Assembly: GCF_900155945.1 (NCBI RefSeq)
Contig: NZ_FTMN01000002.1
Span: 248,001-312,000, forward strand
From: Marinobacterium stanieri
Lineage (GTDB): Bacteria > Pseudomonadota > Gammaproteobacteria > Pseudomonadales > Balneatricaceae
Reading direction: 5' to 3'
Length of the DNA stretch: 64,000 nucleotides
Shown: piece by piece, positions 27,393-37,198 of the stretch
How the letters are laid out: each line of letters opens with the position of its first letter
Position numbering within the stretch: position 1 is the stretch's first letter
Position numbers and translations under genes: made by a program
Notes under the pieces: generated by a model
Databases searched by the model: none
What the model saw: only the letters and a program-made list of their open reading frames with translations
Told to the model about the DNA's origin: nothing

Positions 27393-28580
27393 TCACACCT
27401 GTTGTTGTACGGCCGGTTCTTCGGATTGGCGGCGCAAGGGCTCGAGTAATACCAATGCCAGCAAGGCAAAGATGACAACTGGGATCATCAACACATTCAT
27501 AGTGGCCCACCCCAGCGCGGCTTCAAGCCAGCCAGCCGCCAGGGCAGACAGGGTTACAGTGCTGAACACCAGAAATTCATTGCTGGCCTGGGCCTTGGCC
27601 TTTTCGCCGTCACGATAGGCACCGGTTAAATAGGAAGTTGCGCTGATAAACATCCAGTTCCAGCCCAGCCCCAGCAGGAACAGCGCCGACCAGAAATGCC
27701 ATTCACTTTGGCCGTGCAGGTTAATCCCGATGCAGATCAGCATCAGCACACTGCCGGCCAGCATCAGCCTTCTTTCACCGAAATGTTTAATCAGGTGACC
27801 AGTAAAAAAGGAGGGCAAAAACATGCCCAGTACATGCCATTCAATGACATTGGCGGCACTGGAAAACGCATAACCACAGCGCGCCATCGCCAGCGGGGTT
27901 GCCGTCATAAGCAGGTTCATCACGGCATAGCTGACCATCGCCACGATAACCGCCATCAGAAAACGTGGTTGCAGAATAATGTCACGTACCGGACGCGCAT
28001 GCCCTGCCACCTTTGCCGGCATTGGGGGTATCCGCACCTGGCTCAGCAGTAGCAGCGCCAGCAGGTAAAGACCGGCCAACACGACAAAAGCACCGCTGAA
28101 CAAGGCGCCCCATTCAAGCTCCCGGGTATGCACCGCCAGGTTAGGCCCCAATACAGCTGCAATCACACCACCCAGCATGACCATGGAGATGGCACGGCTT
28201 TCATATCCCGTATTACACACCTCAACTGCCGCAAAGCGATACAGCATGCCAAAGCCGATGCCGACACCGATCAGTCCTGTTCCCAGACAAAAGAGCGCAA
28301 ATGCCGAGGCCTGCAGCGCGAAAAAGCACAACAGGGCACCGGCCAGGCCGACCAGATTCCCCAACACAAAGCCATTACGGCGGCCAATCCGTGCCATAAT
28401 CAAGGAGGCCGGAATGGTCGCCAGCATCAAACCGATGAACTGGCAGGCAACCGGCAACGTAATCCAATGAGTCGCGGGAGCCAGTTGCTGGCCAATCAGT
28501 GCATTCACCGACACCAGTAACACATTACCGGTATTGAGTAATGCCTGGCATAACGCCAGCAGCCATACATCCCTATTCAT
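27393..28580 (-). CDS. Major facilitator superfamily transporter, 395 aa
   Basis: About twelve transmembrane helices are seen. The loop 2-3 motif is present in degenerate form (SLIMARIGRRNGFVLGN, near residue 70), as is a second-half equivalent (GHLIKHFGERRLMLAG). The start is the ATG at 28580 behind a strong GGGAGG Shine-Dalgarno; the frame is open 111 bases upstream but that part lacks membrane character. It is a secondary transporter of unknown substrate. The downstream class II amidotransferase gene begins four bases after this stop, so they form a two-gene operon. Confidence 0.88.
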   Translation of the reverse strand: MNRDVWLLALCQALLNTGNVLLVSVNALIGQQLAPATHWITLPVACQFIGLMLATIPASLIMARIGRRNGFVLGNLVGLAGALLCFFALQASAFALFCLGTGLIGVGIGFGMLYRFAAVEVCNTGYESRAISMVMLGGVIAAVLGPNLAVHTRELEWGALFSGAFVVLAGLYLLALLLLSQVRIPPMPAKVAGHARPVRDIILQPRFLMAVIVAMVSYAVMNLLMTATPLAMARCGYAFSSAANVIEWHVLGMFLPSFFTGHLIKHFGERRLMLAGSVLMLICIGINLHGQSEWHFWSALFLLGLGWNWMFISATSYLTGAYRDGEKAKAQASNEFLVFSTVTLSALAAGWLEAALGWATMNVLMIPVVIFALLALVLLEPLRRQSEEPAVQQQV

Positions 28581-28805
28581 AGCGCCTCCCCGCTTCAACA
28601 AGGGGTCATTAAAGAGGTTGCTTCTCATGGATGCAAGTGATGACCTTTTCAGTGCGAAAGTAGCGTTACATATTTCAGACACTTTGCACAAAGGTTAGAA
28701 TGTCGCACTATATACAGAGGGTGACTGCCACATCACAGGTCCAGTCACATCCTGCTCAGCCCTACACCCGCATGGTGCTATGCGGGTAAGAACGGATTGA
28801 ACGCA

Positions 28806-29609
28806 ATGAATTTAGATGACCTCCTGGTACTGGTGATCGAACCCTCCAATATGCAGCGCCATATCATTACGGGCCACCTGCGCGCGATTGGTCTGGAAGA
28901 GATCGAAGAATTTGATGAGGCAGCGCCCGCGCTGGAGCGCATGGGCCAGATTGTGCCAGATATCGTGGTGTCATCCATGCACCTGCCCGATATGACCGGC
29001 ACGGACCTGGTGCGGCGCATGCGCCAGTCGCCTGATCTCATGGACGTAACCTTCCTGCTGATCTCCTCGGAAACGCATTACCGCTACCTGGAGCCTATTC
29101 GTCAGGCCGGTGCCATTGCCATCCTGCCCAAGCCGTTTACTCAGGAAGCCCTCTCCACCGCCCTGCGTAACACCATGCATTACATTCGTGATACCCAGGA
29201 GGTTGAGCCTCTGGATAATGACGAACTGGAAGACATGCGGGTACTGGTGGTGGATGACAGCCTGTTGTCACGCAAGTTTGTGCGCAAGAGCATGAACGCG
29301 ATCGGCATTGAACATGTCATTGAAGCCAAGGATGGAGCCGAAGCACTGCAGATCATGAAGCAGGAAAGCTTCGACCTGGTTATTTCCGACTACAATATGC
29401 CCAACATCGACGGCCTGGAACTGGTTGAGCACATTCGCCACTATAGTGACCAGCCCTCCGTTCCGGTCATGATGATTACGTCCGAGCAGAACGAAGGCCG
29501 GCTGGCGGCGGTTGAGAGCGCTGGTGTATCGGCTATCTGCAACAAGCCGCTCAATTACGACATGCTGAAACAGCTGGTACGACAGCTGGTGACCGGCATT
29601 GATGTCTGA
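28806..29609 (+). CDS. Two-receiver response regulator (REC-REC), first receiver degenerate, 267 aa
   Basis: Two CheY-like receiver domains are joined without an output domain. REC1 (about 6-125) has Ser at the phospho-acceptor position (VVSSMHLPDMTG, Ser57), and its acidic pair reads EP instead of DD; Lys (ILPKPF) is kept. REC2 (about 138-262) is canonical: LVVDDS, phospho-acceptor Asp195 in ISDYNMPNIDG, MMITSE and NKPL. REC1 therefore should not be phosphorylated. The gene is single, with its own terminator, and faces a chemoreceptor gene tail to tail, which suggests chemotaxis or motility signalling. The start ATG 28806 has a weak ribosome site; a TTG three codons earlier is in frame. Confidence 0.9.
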   Translation: MNLDDLLVLVIEPSNMQRHIITGHLRAIGLEEIEEFDEAAPALERMGQIVPDIVVSSMHLPDMTGTDLVRRMRQSPDLMDVTFLLISSETHYRYLEPIRQAGAIAILPKPFTQEALSTALRNTMHYIRDTQEVEPLDNDELEDMRVLVVDDSLLSRKFVRKSMNAIGIEHVIEAKDGAEALQIMKQESFDLVISDYNMPNIDGLELVEHIRHYSDQPSVPVMMITSEQNEGRLAAVESAGVSAICNKPLNYDMLKQLVRQLVTGIDV

Positions 29610-29643
29610 TTGACGCAGCCACCTCAGAACAGACTTCACAACG

Positions 29644-29675
29644 AAACAGGGCTCCCAATGGGAGCCCTGTTTGTT
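29644..29675. terminator. Bidirectional rho-independent terminator
   Basis: A perfect 13-base inverted repeat AAACAGGGCTCCC/GGGAGCCCTGTTT (29644-29656 with 29660-29672) has loop AAT, with T-rich flanks on the plus strand and A/T on the other. It lies between the convergent response-regulator and chemoreceptor genes and probably serves both. Confidence 0.9.
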
Positions 29676-29689
29676 TATATCATCCCTTG

Positions 29690-31495
29690 TTAATCTTCTT
29701 CACCGCCTTGTAACAACTGCTCAGGGTTAAAGCCCATAATCAACGCCCCCCAGTGCTTGCCGTTGATATACAATGGAATTGACAGGTCATTCAGCACTTC
29801 ACCGGTATCACGGATAAAGGTCTGCAACAGGAAAGGTGAGGTATGGGAAGCCCTGCGCTTTTCAGCACGGTTGCCGGCAAAAATTCGTCGATGCCGGCTT
29901 TGCAGATTATCAACGGAGAAATCGCCCGTCATCGGCTTGGATACCTTGGCATGGTGCGCCGGTGCGTAGCCATTTTTATCAACCGCAATGGCATAGATAA
30001 ACTCAGGTGACTGGTTGATAAAGCTATCGAACAGAGGCTGGAGTTTACGCTCGAAACGTTCAGTGTAACTACAGTCGAATTTCTCAGGCTTTTGGCCATC
30101 GTTGGTTCGGCGGTAGCTGTGATCAAAGAGGTTTACCCCCTCCGCCTGCAGCGCTTCCATCTGCTCCAGAGTTTGCTGAGCCCAGCCTTTACCGGTCTGG
30201 ATCATGCGCTCGAAGCCGCCATAACCGATAATGAAGCGAGACAACAGCTCCTGAGTTTCTTCCGTTGAGATCTCCAGCTCTTCGGAGTACTGGCGTGACT
30301 CGGCCATCTCATCGCGAATACCTGCCGATAGCTGGGTAATTTCCTGCACGTGGCCATGGGACTCGCGGTTGGTATGCGACAACTCATCGATAGCCGCACT
30401 GATCCCGGTCAGCTGGGTATTAACTTCCTCAAAGTCAGACACCATACGTTCGAACTGCTCGTTGGTGCTGCTGATGAAATTCTCGGCTTCATTGACGTTA
30501 TCGAGGATATTGTGGGCACTGTCACGAGTAGACTCCACCAGCGCCGACATTTCAGAAATATTGCTGTCGATCTCCTGGGTAGCGGTACTCACCTTCTGCG
30601 ACAGGCTGCGCACTTCATCCGCGACCACGGCAAAGCCACGCCCGGCTTCACCCGCGCGTGCCGCCTCAATGGAGGCATTGAGTGCCAACAGATTGGTCTG
30701 ATCGGAGAAGTCCTTCACCATCGACAGGATGTTGGTGATATTGCCGGAGTTCTCACTCAGCTTGCTCACGGTATCCTGGAAAGACTCCGCCAGCTTGCAG
30801 GTCTCACGCACCCGCTCCAGCACACGTTGCAGCTCATTGCAGGAGTTGTGAACCTCGCCCATATTGCCGCTGTTCTGCTCGCTGATAGTCAGCGTGCTGG
30901 CCGCAATTTCGTCAATGGCCTGCGTGGACTCCTGGCTGGACTGGAACACCAGTTGCGCCTGCTCTTCCTGCCGCTCGGCCGAGCCATGCGACTGAATCAC
31001 CACCTTCTGCAAACGTGTGGCACACAAGGCCACACTGACAGAGCGCCGCTGACTCTGCGCGATCATCTTCTTGAGACGGTCCGAGAAGTCATTATAGGCC
31101 GCGGCCATGTCAGAGATTTCATCGTAGGTATATTCAGGCAAGGTACCTGAAATATCGCCATCCTTATCCCTGATTGCCGTCAGCACCTCGGTGATGTGAC
31201 GAATGGGTCGCAGAAACAGGTATCGCATGAAGAAAATGGTGAAGACGCCACCAACCAGAGCAATACTGATGGTGACTACGATACTGACCAACAACGCCGT
31301 CAAGCTGCCATCAATAGCCGCCAGTTGCTCTGGCGCCAGGTTAAAGGCACTTAACTGGTCTCGAATACTGGCCGTGTAATAAAACCCTATTCCAATCAGT
31401 ACCACATGCGGCAGCAGCAGAAAGACAACATTGCCGGTGATTTTTTTGGTCAAGGTGTTGAACAGTGCACGCTCTATAGAAGTATATAAACTCAT
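29690..31495 (-). CDS. Methyl-accepting chemotaxis protein with C-terminal cytoplasmic sensor-like domain, 601 aa
   Basis: TM1 is about 23-41, with a very short periplasmic stretch of some 23 residues, TM2 about 65-92 and a HAMP region ([21 protein letters not shown]). The long signalling coiled coil has the conserved hairpin tip [32 protein letters not shown]. After the methylation helices the chain continues about 130 residues into a domain with [26 protein letters not shown] and [19 protein letters not shown], a pattern seen at the C-terminus of other receptors and resembling a PAS/Cache sensor. With no periplasmic sensor, signal input is probably cytoplasmic. The ATG at 31495 ([11 protein letters not shown]) is favoured; the frame is open 54 bases upstream. 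Confidence 0.93.
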   Translation of the reverse strand: MSLYTSIERALFNTLTKKITGNVVFLLLPHVVLIGIGFYYTASIRDQLSAFNLAPEQLAAIDGSLTALLVSIVVTISIALVGGVFTIFFMRYLFLRPIRHITEVLTAIRDKDGDISGTLPEYTYDEISDMAAAYNDFSDRLKKMIAQSQRRSVSVALCATRLQKVVIQSHGSAERQEEQAQLVFQSSQESTQAIDEIAASTLTISEQNSGNMGEVHNSCNELQRVLERVRETCKLAESFQDTVSKLSENSGNITNILSMVKDFSDQTNLLALNASIEAARAGEAGRGFAVVADEVRSLSQKVSTATQEIDSNISEMSALVESTRDSAHNILDNVNEAENFISSTNEQFERMVSDFEEVNTQLTGISAAIDELSHTNRESHGHVQEITQLSAGIRDEMAESRQYSEELEISTEETQELLSRFIIGYGGFERMIQTGKGWAQQTLEQMEALQAEGVNLFDHSYRRTNDGQKPEKFDCSYTERFERKLQPLFDSFINQSPEFIYAIAVDKNGYAPAHHAKVSKPMTGDFSVDNLQSRHRRIFAGNRAEKRRASHTSPFLLQTFIRDTGEVLNDLSIPLYINGKHWGALIMGFNPEQLLQGGEED

Positions 31496-31605
31496 GACAA
31501 CCCTAATTATCATTATATCGGCCATCCGCTGGCCGTTTATCATGAACAACTGTTACCGATTATGGACATACTCGTACCGGAACAGCCATCCTCCTTAGGT
31601 ATCAG

Positions 31606-32289
31606 CTACCAGTTTAACCAAGCACTATAGTATGAGATTTGTTTCGAGACTTGACGCTGATCAGGTAAGAGTTGTGTGAGCAAGCGGTGAAATTCAGGCC
31701 CATGATTCATATGCCTGAGGTGACAGAGCTCATGCAATATTACATAGTCCTGCATCGCCGCCGGCAATTGCAGAAGGCGCCAGTTAAGGCCAATTTCTCC
31801 CTTGGCTGAGCATTGCCCCCAGCGGGCGCGCCAATGTCCAATGTAGGCACGGCTGGGCTGCAGGCCTGTGCGTTCGGCAAGCTCCCTTAGCCTGGCCAAC
31901 AAAATGAACTCAGCCTGGTTTTGATACCAGTTCTGCAGCAATTCACGCACCACCTCATCTTCAGCCCGGCGCACCCGAGACGACAGCTGCACATGAATCC
32001 TCTGCTCTCGTATCGGCAATACCCGGCTGCGTGATGCCCGGCTCCAACTCAACTCCAGCCATTCCCCCTGCCAGGGCACGCGCCCCGACTGGGCAATCAC
32101 CACGGACTGCTCCTCCAGTGCCTGCTTCTGTTTACGCTGATGCTGCTCAATCCACTGTTTGCGTGACTGAACAAAATCCTCAATCTGCTGGCGATCCAGT
32201 CCTTTGGGCGCTCGAACTATAACTTCTCCGCCGCGAACCTGAATGCCCAAAGTCCTGCGCCGGCTACTGAAAGCGAGTGTGTATTTCAT
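31606..32289 (-). CDS. ygjP: YgjP-type zinc metallopeptidase (DUF45/M48-like), 227 aa
   Basis: The protein belongs to the YgjP/DUF45 family of small metallopeptidases. The zinc motif HELCHLRHMNHGPEFH lies at about residues 187-202: HExxH plus the family's second H-x-FH element. Upstream RWGQCSAKGEIGLNWRLLQLP is the family signature. It is soluble, with no signal peptide. Its start ATG overlaps the stop of the transglutaminase gene by four bases (ATGA), so it is the last gene of the MoxR/DUF58/TgpA/YgjP operon. That link is not one I know as standard. The natural substrate is unknown. Confidence 0.9.
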   Translation of the reverse strand: MKYTLAFSSRRRTLGIQVRGGEVIVRAPKGLDRQQIEDFVQSRKQWIEQHQRKQKQALEEQSVVIAQSGRVPWQGEWLELSWSRASRSRVLPIREQRIHVQLSSRVRRAEDEVVRELLQNWYQNQAEFILLARLRELAERTGLQPSRAYIGHWRARWGQCSAKGEIGLNWRLLQLPAAMQDYVILHELCHLRHMNHGPEFHRLLTQLLPDQRQVSKQISYYSAWLNW

Positions 32290-34262
32290 CGTTGTGTGCG
32301 ATTTGGCAGCTGGCTCATCAGTTCACCAGCAAGTTTGATAATGGCCTGGGCTTCACGGTCACTGTGACTGCCGGCATAACGACGCCTGTTATCCAGCTCA
32401 GCAAGACGCAGTAAACGGCCTTCCTGCTCGGGCCAGTCACCGGCCAGGGTTTCCAGCCAGTGGGCCAGACTTTGCTGAGGCTCACGTGCATTGAAACGGG
32501 CACCGGCGCGTGCCTGCAACTTGAACAGGGCGGCATCTACCGGATCGGAGATCCGCGGAGTACGACGGCGCAATTGCGACCAGGCCAGAAAGGCAAAAAT
32601 CGCACTGCCAGGCAGCATGAGGAACAGTGCCAAGCGCCAGTAATCCAGCCCACCCAGCCAATCAGCCAGCAGGTTTTCCTGTTCACGGTCATAATTCAGG
32701 ACCCAGCGCTGCCACACAAAGTTGAATGCGTCATAGCGCAACTGCAAGGATCGCATCCAGTCGCTGCGAAAAACGAGGGAAGCCGCCAGCGAGTCGCTGG
32801 AGCGTCGCAGAAAGCTTTCGGCAGAGGATTCGATACGTTCAGGCGCAACAGCAGCGGTAGGGTCAAGGCGCACCCAGCCCTGCCCTTCCTGCCAGACTTC
32901 CACCCAGGCATGGGCATCATACTGGCGCACCTGCAAGTAGCCCTGATAGGGGTTCCATTCACCGCCCTGATAACCGGTTACGATACGCGCCGGAATTCCG
33001 ACAGAGCGAAGCATGAAGCTGGTGGCGGCCGCATAATGCTCGCAGTAGCCGCGCTGGGTATCAAACAGGAAACGATCAATGCTGTCACCCAGCAGGCGAC
33101 CGGGGCTGAGCGTGTACACAAAGGACTGGTTGTAGTGCTGCATCATGCGTTGAATAAAAGCCTGCTGGTTGCCCTGAGCTTCATCAAACCAGCGCTGTGC
33201 CAGAGCACGGGCTTCAGGGTTGCCGGAATCCGGCAGCTGCACATAATGCTGCTGCTCGGCCTGGGTCAGCATGGGCTGCAGTACATAGGTCAAGGCGGCA
33301 CTGAGCTGGTAACTGTAACGCTGGTTCAGATCCTGTTTTAGCTCCAACGTTCGCGCTGGCCGCATCTGCATGCCGGTGGGGGCTGACAAAGGCTGGTCCA
33401 GTGCCACCAGCCAAGGGCGCCGGGTTGCTTCCAGCACCACCTCATAACCGGTGGTATCCCCCGTCTGCTCAAGTTTTTCCGACCGCAACGCGCCGGTTTC
33501 CTGAGAACGGTACCACTGCCGGCCATCAAACCGGTCCATTACCAGTGCGCGCCAGTAGCGTTGCCGCGGCGCAGGGACTTCACCGTCAAAGGTGACACGA
33601 AACGCCAGTTCGTCCGAGCGAGCCAGATTACTGACATCGCCGGGCGATAAATTATCCGACAAGCCTGTTGTTGCCTGGGGCGAGTCCAGCGTAACCGACC
33701 AGAGCGGCTCCAGGCGCGGAAAAATCAGGAACAGCAACACCATCAAGGGCACTGCGGGGCCCAATAGCCAAAGTGATCGTTTGAGGGTCTGTTTAACGCT
33801 CACCCCCTTGCGCTGATGAATCGCCAACAGAGCCGAGATCACCACGGTGAGCACCGCTGCCGCATAGAGCGCAATCCAGGCACTGCTGGAGAACAGGAAG
33901 GTGGTGCCAAGAACAAAAAAGGCCACGTAAATCACGACCAAAGCGTCACGTCGTCGATAGATCTCGACCAGTTTCAATGCCATGCCCACAATCAAAAGGG
34001 CAACCATGGTTTCAGGGCCGCTCTGATGGCCAAAACTCAGTATAAGACCCAAGGACGATGCGACAACCAGCGCCAATTTGATCAGGCGCGATGGAAAGGA
34101 CCAGCGTCCCTGATGGATCATCAGCCGTGCCCCCAGGGTGAGCAGCAATAGCAATGGGACCCAAAAGGGCAGCCACTCCAGGTGAGGCAATACCACCAGC
34201 ACACAGGCCAACAACTGCCAAATAACGGCCGCACGGGTAATCTGGGTTTCAACCTGATGCAT
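32286..34262 (-). CDS. tgpA: TgpA-type membrane transglutaminase-like protein (DUF3488 + transglutaminase core), 658 aa
   Basis: The N-terminal half has five to six transmembrane helices (DUF3488, residues 1 to about 180). The periplasmic part carries the transglutaminase-like catalytic core with the triad Cys in RGYCEHYAAAT (about 405), His in YDAHAWVEV (about 450) and Asp in RLDPTAAV (about 465). A further TM helix lies near 545-565, followed by a cytoplasmic DUF4129-type tail. This is the layout of P. aeruginosa TgpA, an essential inner-membrane protein. The start is ATG 34262, overlapping the end of the DUF58 gene by 14 bases; a longer frame to 34295 is possible but unsupported. It is translationally coupled to both neighbours. 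Confidence 0.94.
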   Translation of the reverse strand: MHQVETQITRAAVIWQLLACVLVVLPHLEWLPFWVPLLLLLTLGARLMIHQGRWSFPSRLIKLALVVASSLGLILSFGHQSGPETMVALLIVGMALKLVEIYRRRDALVVIYVAFFVLGTTFLFSSSAWIALYAAAVLTVVISALLAIHQRKGVSVKQTLKRSLWLLGPAVPLMVLLFLIFPRLEPLWSVTLDSPQATTGLSDNLSPGDVSNLARSDELAFRVTFDGEVPAPRQRYWRALVMDRFDGRQWYRSQETGALRSEKLEQTGDTTGYEVVLEATRRPWLVALDQPLSAPTGMQMRPARTLELKQDLNQRYSYQLSAALTYVLQPMLTQAEQQHYVQLPDSGNPEARALAQRWFDEAQGNQQAFIQRMMQHYNQSFVYTLSPGRLLGDSIDRFLFDTQRGYCEHYAAATSFMLRSVGIPARIVTGYQGGEWNPYQGYLQVRQYDAHAWVEVWQEGQGWVRLDPTAAVAPERIESSAESFLRRSSDSLAASLVFRSDWMRSLQLRYDAFNFVWQRWVLNYDREQENLLADWLGGLDYWRLALFLMLPGSAIFAFLAWSQLRRRTPRISDPVDAALFKLQARAGARFNAREPQQSLAHWLETLAGDWPEQEGRLLRLAELDNRRRYAGSHSDREAQAIIKLAGELMSQLPNRTQR

Positions 34263-35244
34263 GGGCGCCCTCCTGCCGCAGTGGCTCCAGGCCATACAGA
34301 GCCAGCGCTTTCAGTGCCTGCTGACGCTGCTGTTCACCACTGGCCGGGGCCAGGGTGTATTGCCCAAGCTTCAGGCCATAAGACAGGTCGGCCTGCGACA
34401 GACGCAGTACCCAGGCCGTCAGGCGTGACAGGCGCCTTTCCAGATTTTCTGCCCCCATCGCATCCAGGTCCAGCCAGAGCTCGGGACTGCGAAGGTCGGC
34501 AAACTGTTTGGCCTGCAAGCCATGCCCCCGTGCCAGGCTTTTCCAGTCGATCTGGCGCGGTGACATGCCCGGCCGGAAGCGTTCCAGGCCGATATAATCG
34601 TCGGTACCGCCCTGACGCGCTTTTACCAGACTGCCGGAAACGGTGGCTTCCATATGCTCCGGCAAGGGCGACTCCAGTGGTGCCGGAAAGACCAGCGCCG
34701 TCAGCTCCAGCCGGCACCAGGTCCAGGCGCGAAACAAGCCAAGGGGATAGACGGTTTCCAATCGTACCCACTCGGGTTTCAGATACCCTCGCGACCTGGC
34801 CGGGCAGCTGAGATCAACTACCTGTGCCGACTCGGTCAGATCCACCTCGTGTACCGTCCCTTCAGGCAACTGCATTTGAATGCGGTCCCGCTCACCGGTC
34901 TGCGACAGTCGCAGCTGAAAATGGGCCTGCTCACCCGCATGACAATCACTGCCTCGCACCGCACTCAACTCGATACCCGCCAGGTTGTTGTAGGTGTGCA
35001 GAATAGTCACCAGAAACAGGCTGCCGAGCAGGAACGTCAGAGCATAAATGAGGTTGTTCTCATAATTGATGCCCATCACCAGCAAAAGCGCCAGCAACAG
35101 AAGAAAGACCACACCCGTTCGGGTGGGCAGGATATAGACACTTTTGCGGGTCAGCCGGACGCTGGTCTGACGAGGTTGGCGTGACAGACTCCAGCGCCGA
35201 ATACGAGACTGTACCCGGCTATCTGAATCATGCGCCAAGGACAT
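34249..35244 (-). CDS. DUF58 protein, 331 aa
   Basis: The protein has two transmembrane helices near residues 37-80 (TGVVFLLLLALLLVMGI and ALTFLLGSLFLVTI), then a beta domain and the DUF58 core containing GTDDYIGLERFRPGMSPRQIDWKSLARG, a strong family signature (the DxREYxxGDxxRxIDW-type motif). DUF58 proteins are vWA-related partners of MoxR ATPases. Start ATG 35244 lies within the end of the moxR gene (overlap 17 bases) and is preceded by AGAGG. Together moxR-DUF58-tgpA match the conserved three-gene set of pseudomonads. Confidence 0.92.
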   Translation of the reverse strand: MSLAHDSDSRVQSRIRRWSLSRQPRQTSVRLTRKSVYILPTRTGVVFLLLLALLLVMGINYENNLIYALTFLLGSLFLVTILHTYNNLAGIELSAVRGSDCHAGEQAHFQLRLSQTGERDRIQMQLPEGTVHEVDLTESAQVVDLSCPARSRGYLKPEWVRLETVYPLGLFRAWTWCRLELTALVFPAPLESPLPEHMEATVSGSLVKARQGGTDDYIGLERFRPGMSPRQIDWKSLARGHGLQAKQFADLRSPELWLDLDAMGAENLERRLSRLTAWVLRLSQADLSYGLKLGQYTLAPASGEQQRQQALKALALYGLEPLRQEGAHASG

Positions 35245-36157
35245 CAACCTCTCGCAGCAATCGCTCGTTCAAGCGGTCACCCTCACGGGAGGCCACATCA
35301 TCGGCTGCTCGCACACGGTGAGCCACCACAGCATTCAATACCGCCTGCACATCCTCGGGTACCACATGGTCACGGCCATGAACCCAGGCCCAGCAGCGGG
35401 CACAGCGCAGCAACGCCAACCCGCCACGCGGTGACATGCCATAACTGTATTCGGCATGATCACGGGTGTGCTGCAGCAGACGCTGTACATAGTCAATCAG
35501 GCTGTCGGATGCATGCACCTTTTCACAGGCCTGTTGCGCTTCCACCAGTTGTTCAGGTTTGAGGCACACGGGAAGCTGATCAATACGATGCCGAGTCCCC
35601 CCGCCCTTTAACAAATCCCGCTCGATGGCCGGCGCAGGATAGCCAAGAGTGATACGCATCAGGAAGCGGTCAAGCTGTGATTCCGGCAATGGAAAGGTGC
35701 CGTACTGGCTGGACGGGTTCTGGGTCGCGATAACAAAGAAAGGCGACGGCAGCTGATAGCGTTCACCGTCAACACTCACCTGACCTTCTTCCATTGCTTC
35801 CAACAATGCCGACTGGGTTTTCGGCGTGGTGCGGTTGATTTCATCTGCCAGCAACAGTTGAGTGAATACGGGCCCGGGATGAAATCGAAAGCGGCTTTCA
35901 GCCGGCTCAAAGATGGAGACACCGATGATGTCCGCCGGCAACATGTCGCTGGTGAACTGCACGCGGGTATCATCCAGGCCGGTCACATGTGCCAAGGCAT
36001 GGGCAAGTGTTGTCTTACCCATGCCAGGCAAGTCTTCAATCAACAGGTGACCTCTGGCCAATAGACAGGTCATGGCCAGCTTCAGCGGTTCTTCCTTGCC
36101 CAACAATACTTTCGATAGCGCATCCAGCGCCTTATTCACCTGATCTCTCAGCAACAT
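35228..36157 (-). CDS. MoxR-family AAA+ ATPase, 309 aa
   Basis: Walker A is a variant, GMGKT in LLIEDLPGMGKTTLAHALA (about residues 42-48). Walker B is LLADEINRTTPKTQSALLEAMEEGQV, and sensor 1 is ATQNPSSQYGTFPLPESQLDRFLMRI, a MoxR hallmark. The lid domain ends with RGGLALLRCARCWAWVHGRDHVVPEDV. MoxR ATPases act as chaperones with vWA/DUF58 partners. It is the first gene of the operon that continues into DUF58, TgpA and YgjP. The ATG at 36157 follows GGAAAG with good spacing; the frame is open 18 bases upstream. Confidence 0.94.
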   Translation of the reverse strand: MLLRDQVNKALDALSKVLLGKEEPLKLAMTCLLARGHLLIEDLPGMGKTTLAHALAHVTGLDDTRVQFTSDMLPADIIGVSIFEPAESRFRFHPGPVFTQLLLADEINRTTPKTQSALLEAMEEGQVSVDGERYQLPSPFFVIATQNPSSQYGTFPLPESQLDRFLMRITLGYPAPAIERDLLKGGGTRHRIDQLPVCLKPEQLVEAQQACEKVHASDSLIDYVQRLLQHTRDHAEYSYGMSPRGGLALLRCARCWAWVHGRDHVVPEDVQAVLNAVVAHRVRAADDVASREGDRLNERLLREVDVLGA

Positions 36158-36220
36158 GCATTCTTTCCTTGCCAATGGTTATTGGCGCCCAGTTTAACGG
36201 CCACATGCCAGCCAGACCAG

Positions 36221-37198
36221 TTAATCCAGGTTCTGCAATATTCTCGCGGCACTCAGACAAGCCGCATCAAGCCCCTGCTCGCCCGGTTCAGCCGTGCATG
36301 TCCAGTCACCACACACGTGAAGCCCGTTCATTGACTTCAGGTTTCCAGTCGGCACGCCGGCTTGCGCATACAACCAACGATGAGCACGGCTGGCAACGAC
36401 CTTAACCGGCTGTTCGGTGAACGACTCAAGAGCCTGTAGCAACTCGTCGCGCACCTGCTCGGGTGAACTGTCAACATGACCTTCACTCCAGATATCTGAC
36501 GCCTGAATAAACCAATGCTGCCCGGACCGTCCTGGCTTGGCACCATCACGCACAATTCGACCCAACACCGGATGCCCACCTTCAAGCCAATCAAGAGATT
36601 GCAACCGTTCAGGGGCCTGCTCAAGCTGGACCAGCATGACCCAAAGCGGCGTCATTCTGACCGCAGCAGCCTGCCGGGCCAAATCAGGGCAAGCCGTTAA
36701 CAGCGGGACTGCCTGAGGTGCCGGAACGGCAACCACAACCTGTGTGTACTCGCCCAGCACCTCGCCCCCGTCACTTTTCAGTACCCAGCTGCCGCCATCC
36801 AATCGCACAACCTCTCCGACACGGGTCGAGGTGTGTAACTGAGCACCCTGCAAAAGTGCACGCGTGAGCGCACTGTTGCGCGGTACGGATACATGGCGGG
36901 TTAGAGTCGACAGGTTCGTCGAATTGATAAAATCAGCGTATTGCACCTGCCAGGGCTGCAAATGCTCACGCAAACCATCAGCAAGTGCCAGCAACTTATT
37001 CCGCTGCGCTGACGAAAAGCCGGGTGCCCCCAGGTCCATAGAGCCCTCGCCAAAACGCGCACTGGCCAAGCGCCCACCGGTTCCACGGCTTTTATCAAAC
37101 ACATCGACCTGGTAGCCACGTTGCAGCAGGCCAGCAGCCACAAGCGCCCCACTAAGCCCTGCGCCAATTATTGCTACATGATCCTTTTTAGCCGCCAT
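36221..37198 (-). CDS. NAD(P)/FAD-dependent oxidoreductase, renalase-like amine-oxidase fold, 325 aa
   Basis: The N-terminal dinucleotide-binding motif VAIIGAGLSGALVAAGLLQRG is followed by the acidic residue binding ribose (VFDKSRGTGGRLAS). The SRGTGGR segment plus MDLGAPGF is typical of the renalase-like/NAD(P)-binding Rossmann family in proteobacteria. The C-terminal FAD motif is GLHVCGDWTCTAEPGEQGLDAACLSA. It is soluble and its substrate is unknown. Start ATG 37198 lies five bases after AGGAG; a GTG two codons upstream overlaps that site and is less likely. It stands between the moxR operon and the divergent prolyl isomerase gene. Confidence 0.87.
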   Translation of the reverse strand: MAAKKDHVAIIGAGLSGALVAAGLLQRGYQVDVFDKSRGTGGRLASARFGEGSMDLGAPGFSSAQRNKLLALADGLREHLQPWQVQYADFINSTNLSTLTRHVSVPRNSALTRALLQGAQLHTSTRVGEVVRLDGGSWVLKSDGGEVLGEYTQVVVAVPAPQAVPLLTACPDLARQAAAVRMTPLWVMLVQLEQAPERLQSLDWLEGGHPVLGRIVRDGAKPGRSGQHWFIQASDIWSEGHVDSSPEQVRDELLQALESFTEQPVKVVASRAHRWLYAQAGVPTGNLKSMNGLHVCGDWTCTAEPGEQGLDAACLSAARILQNLD

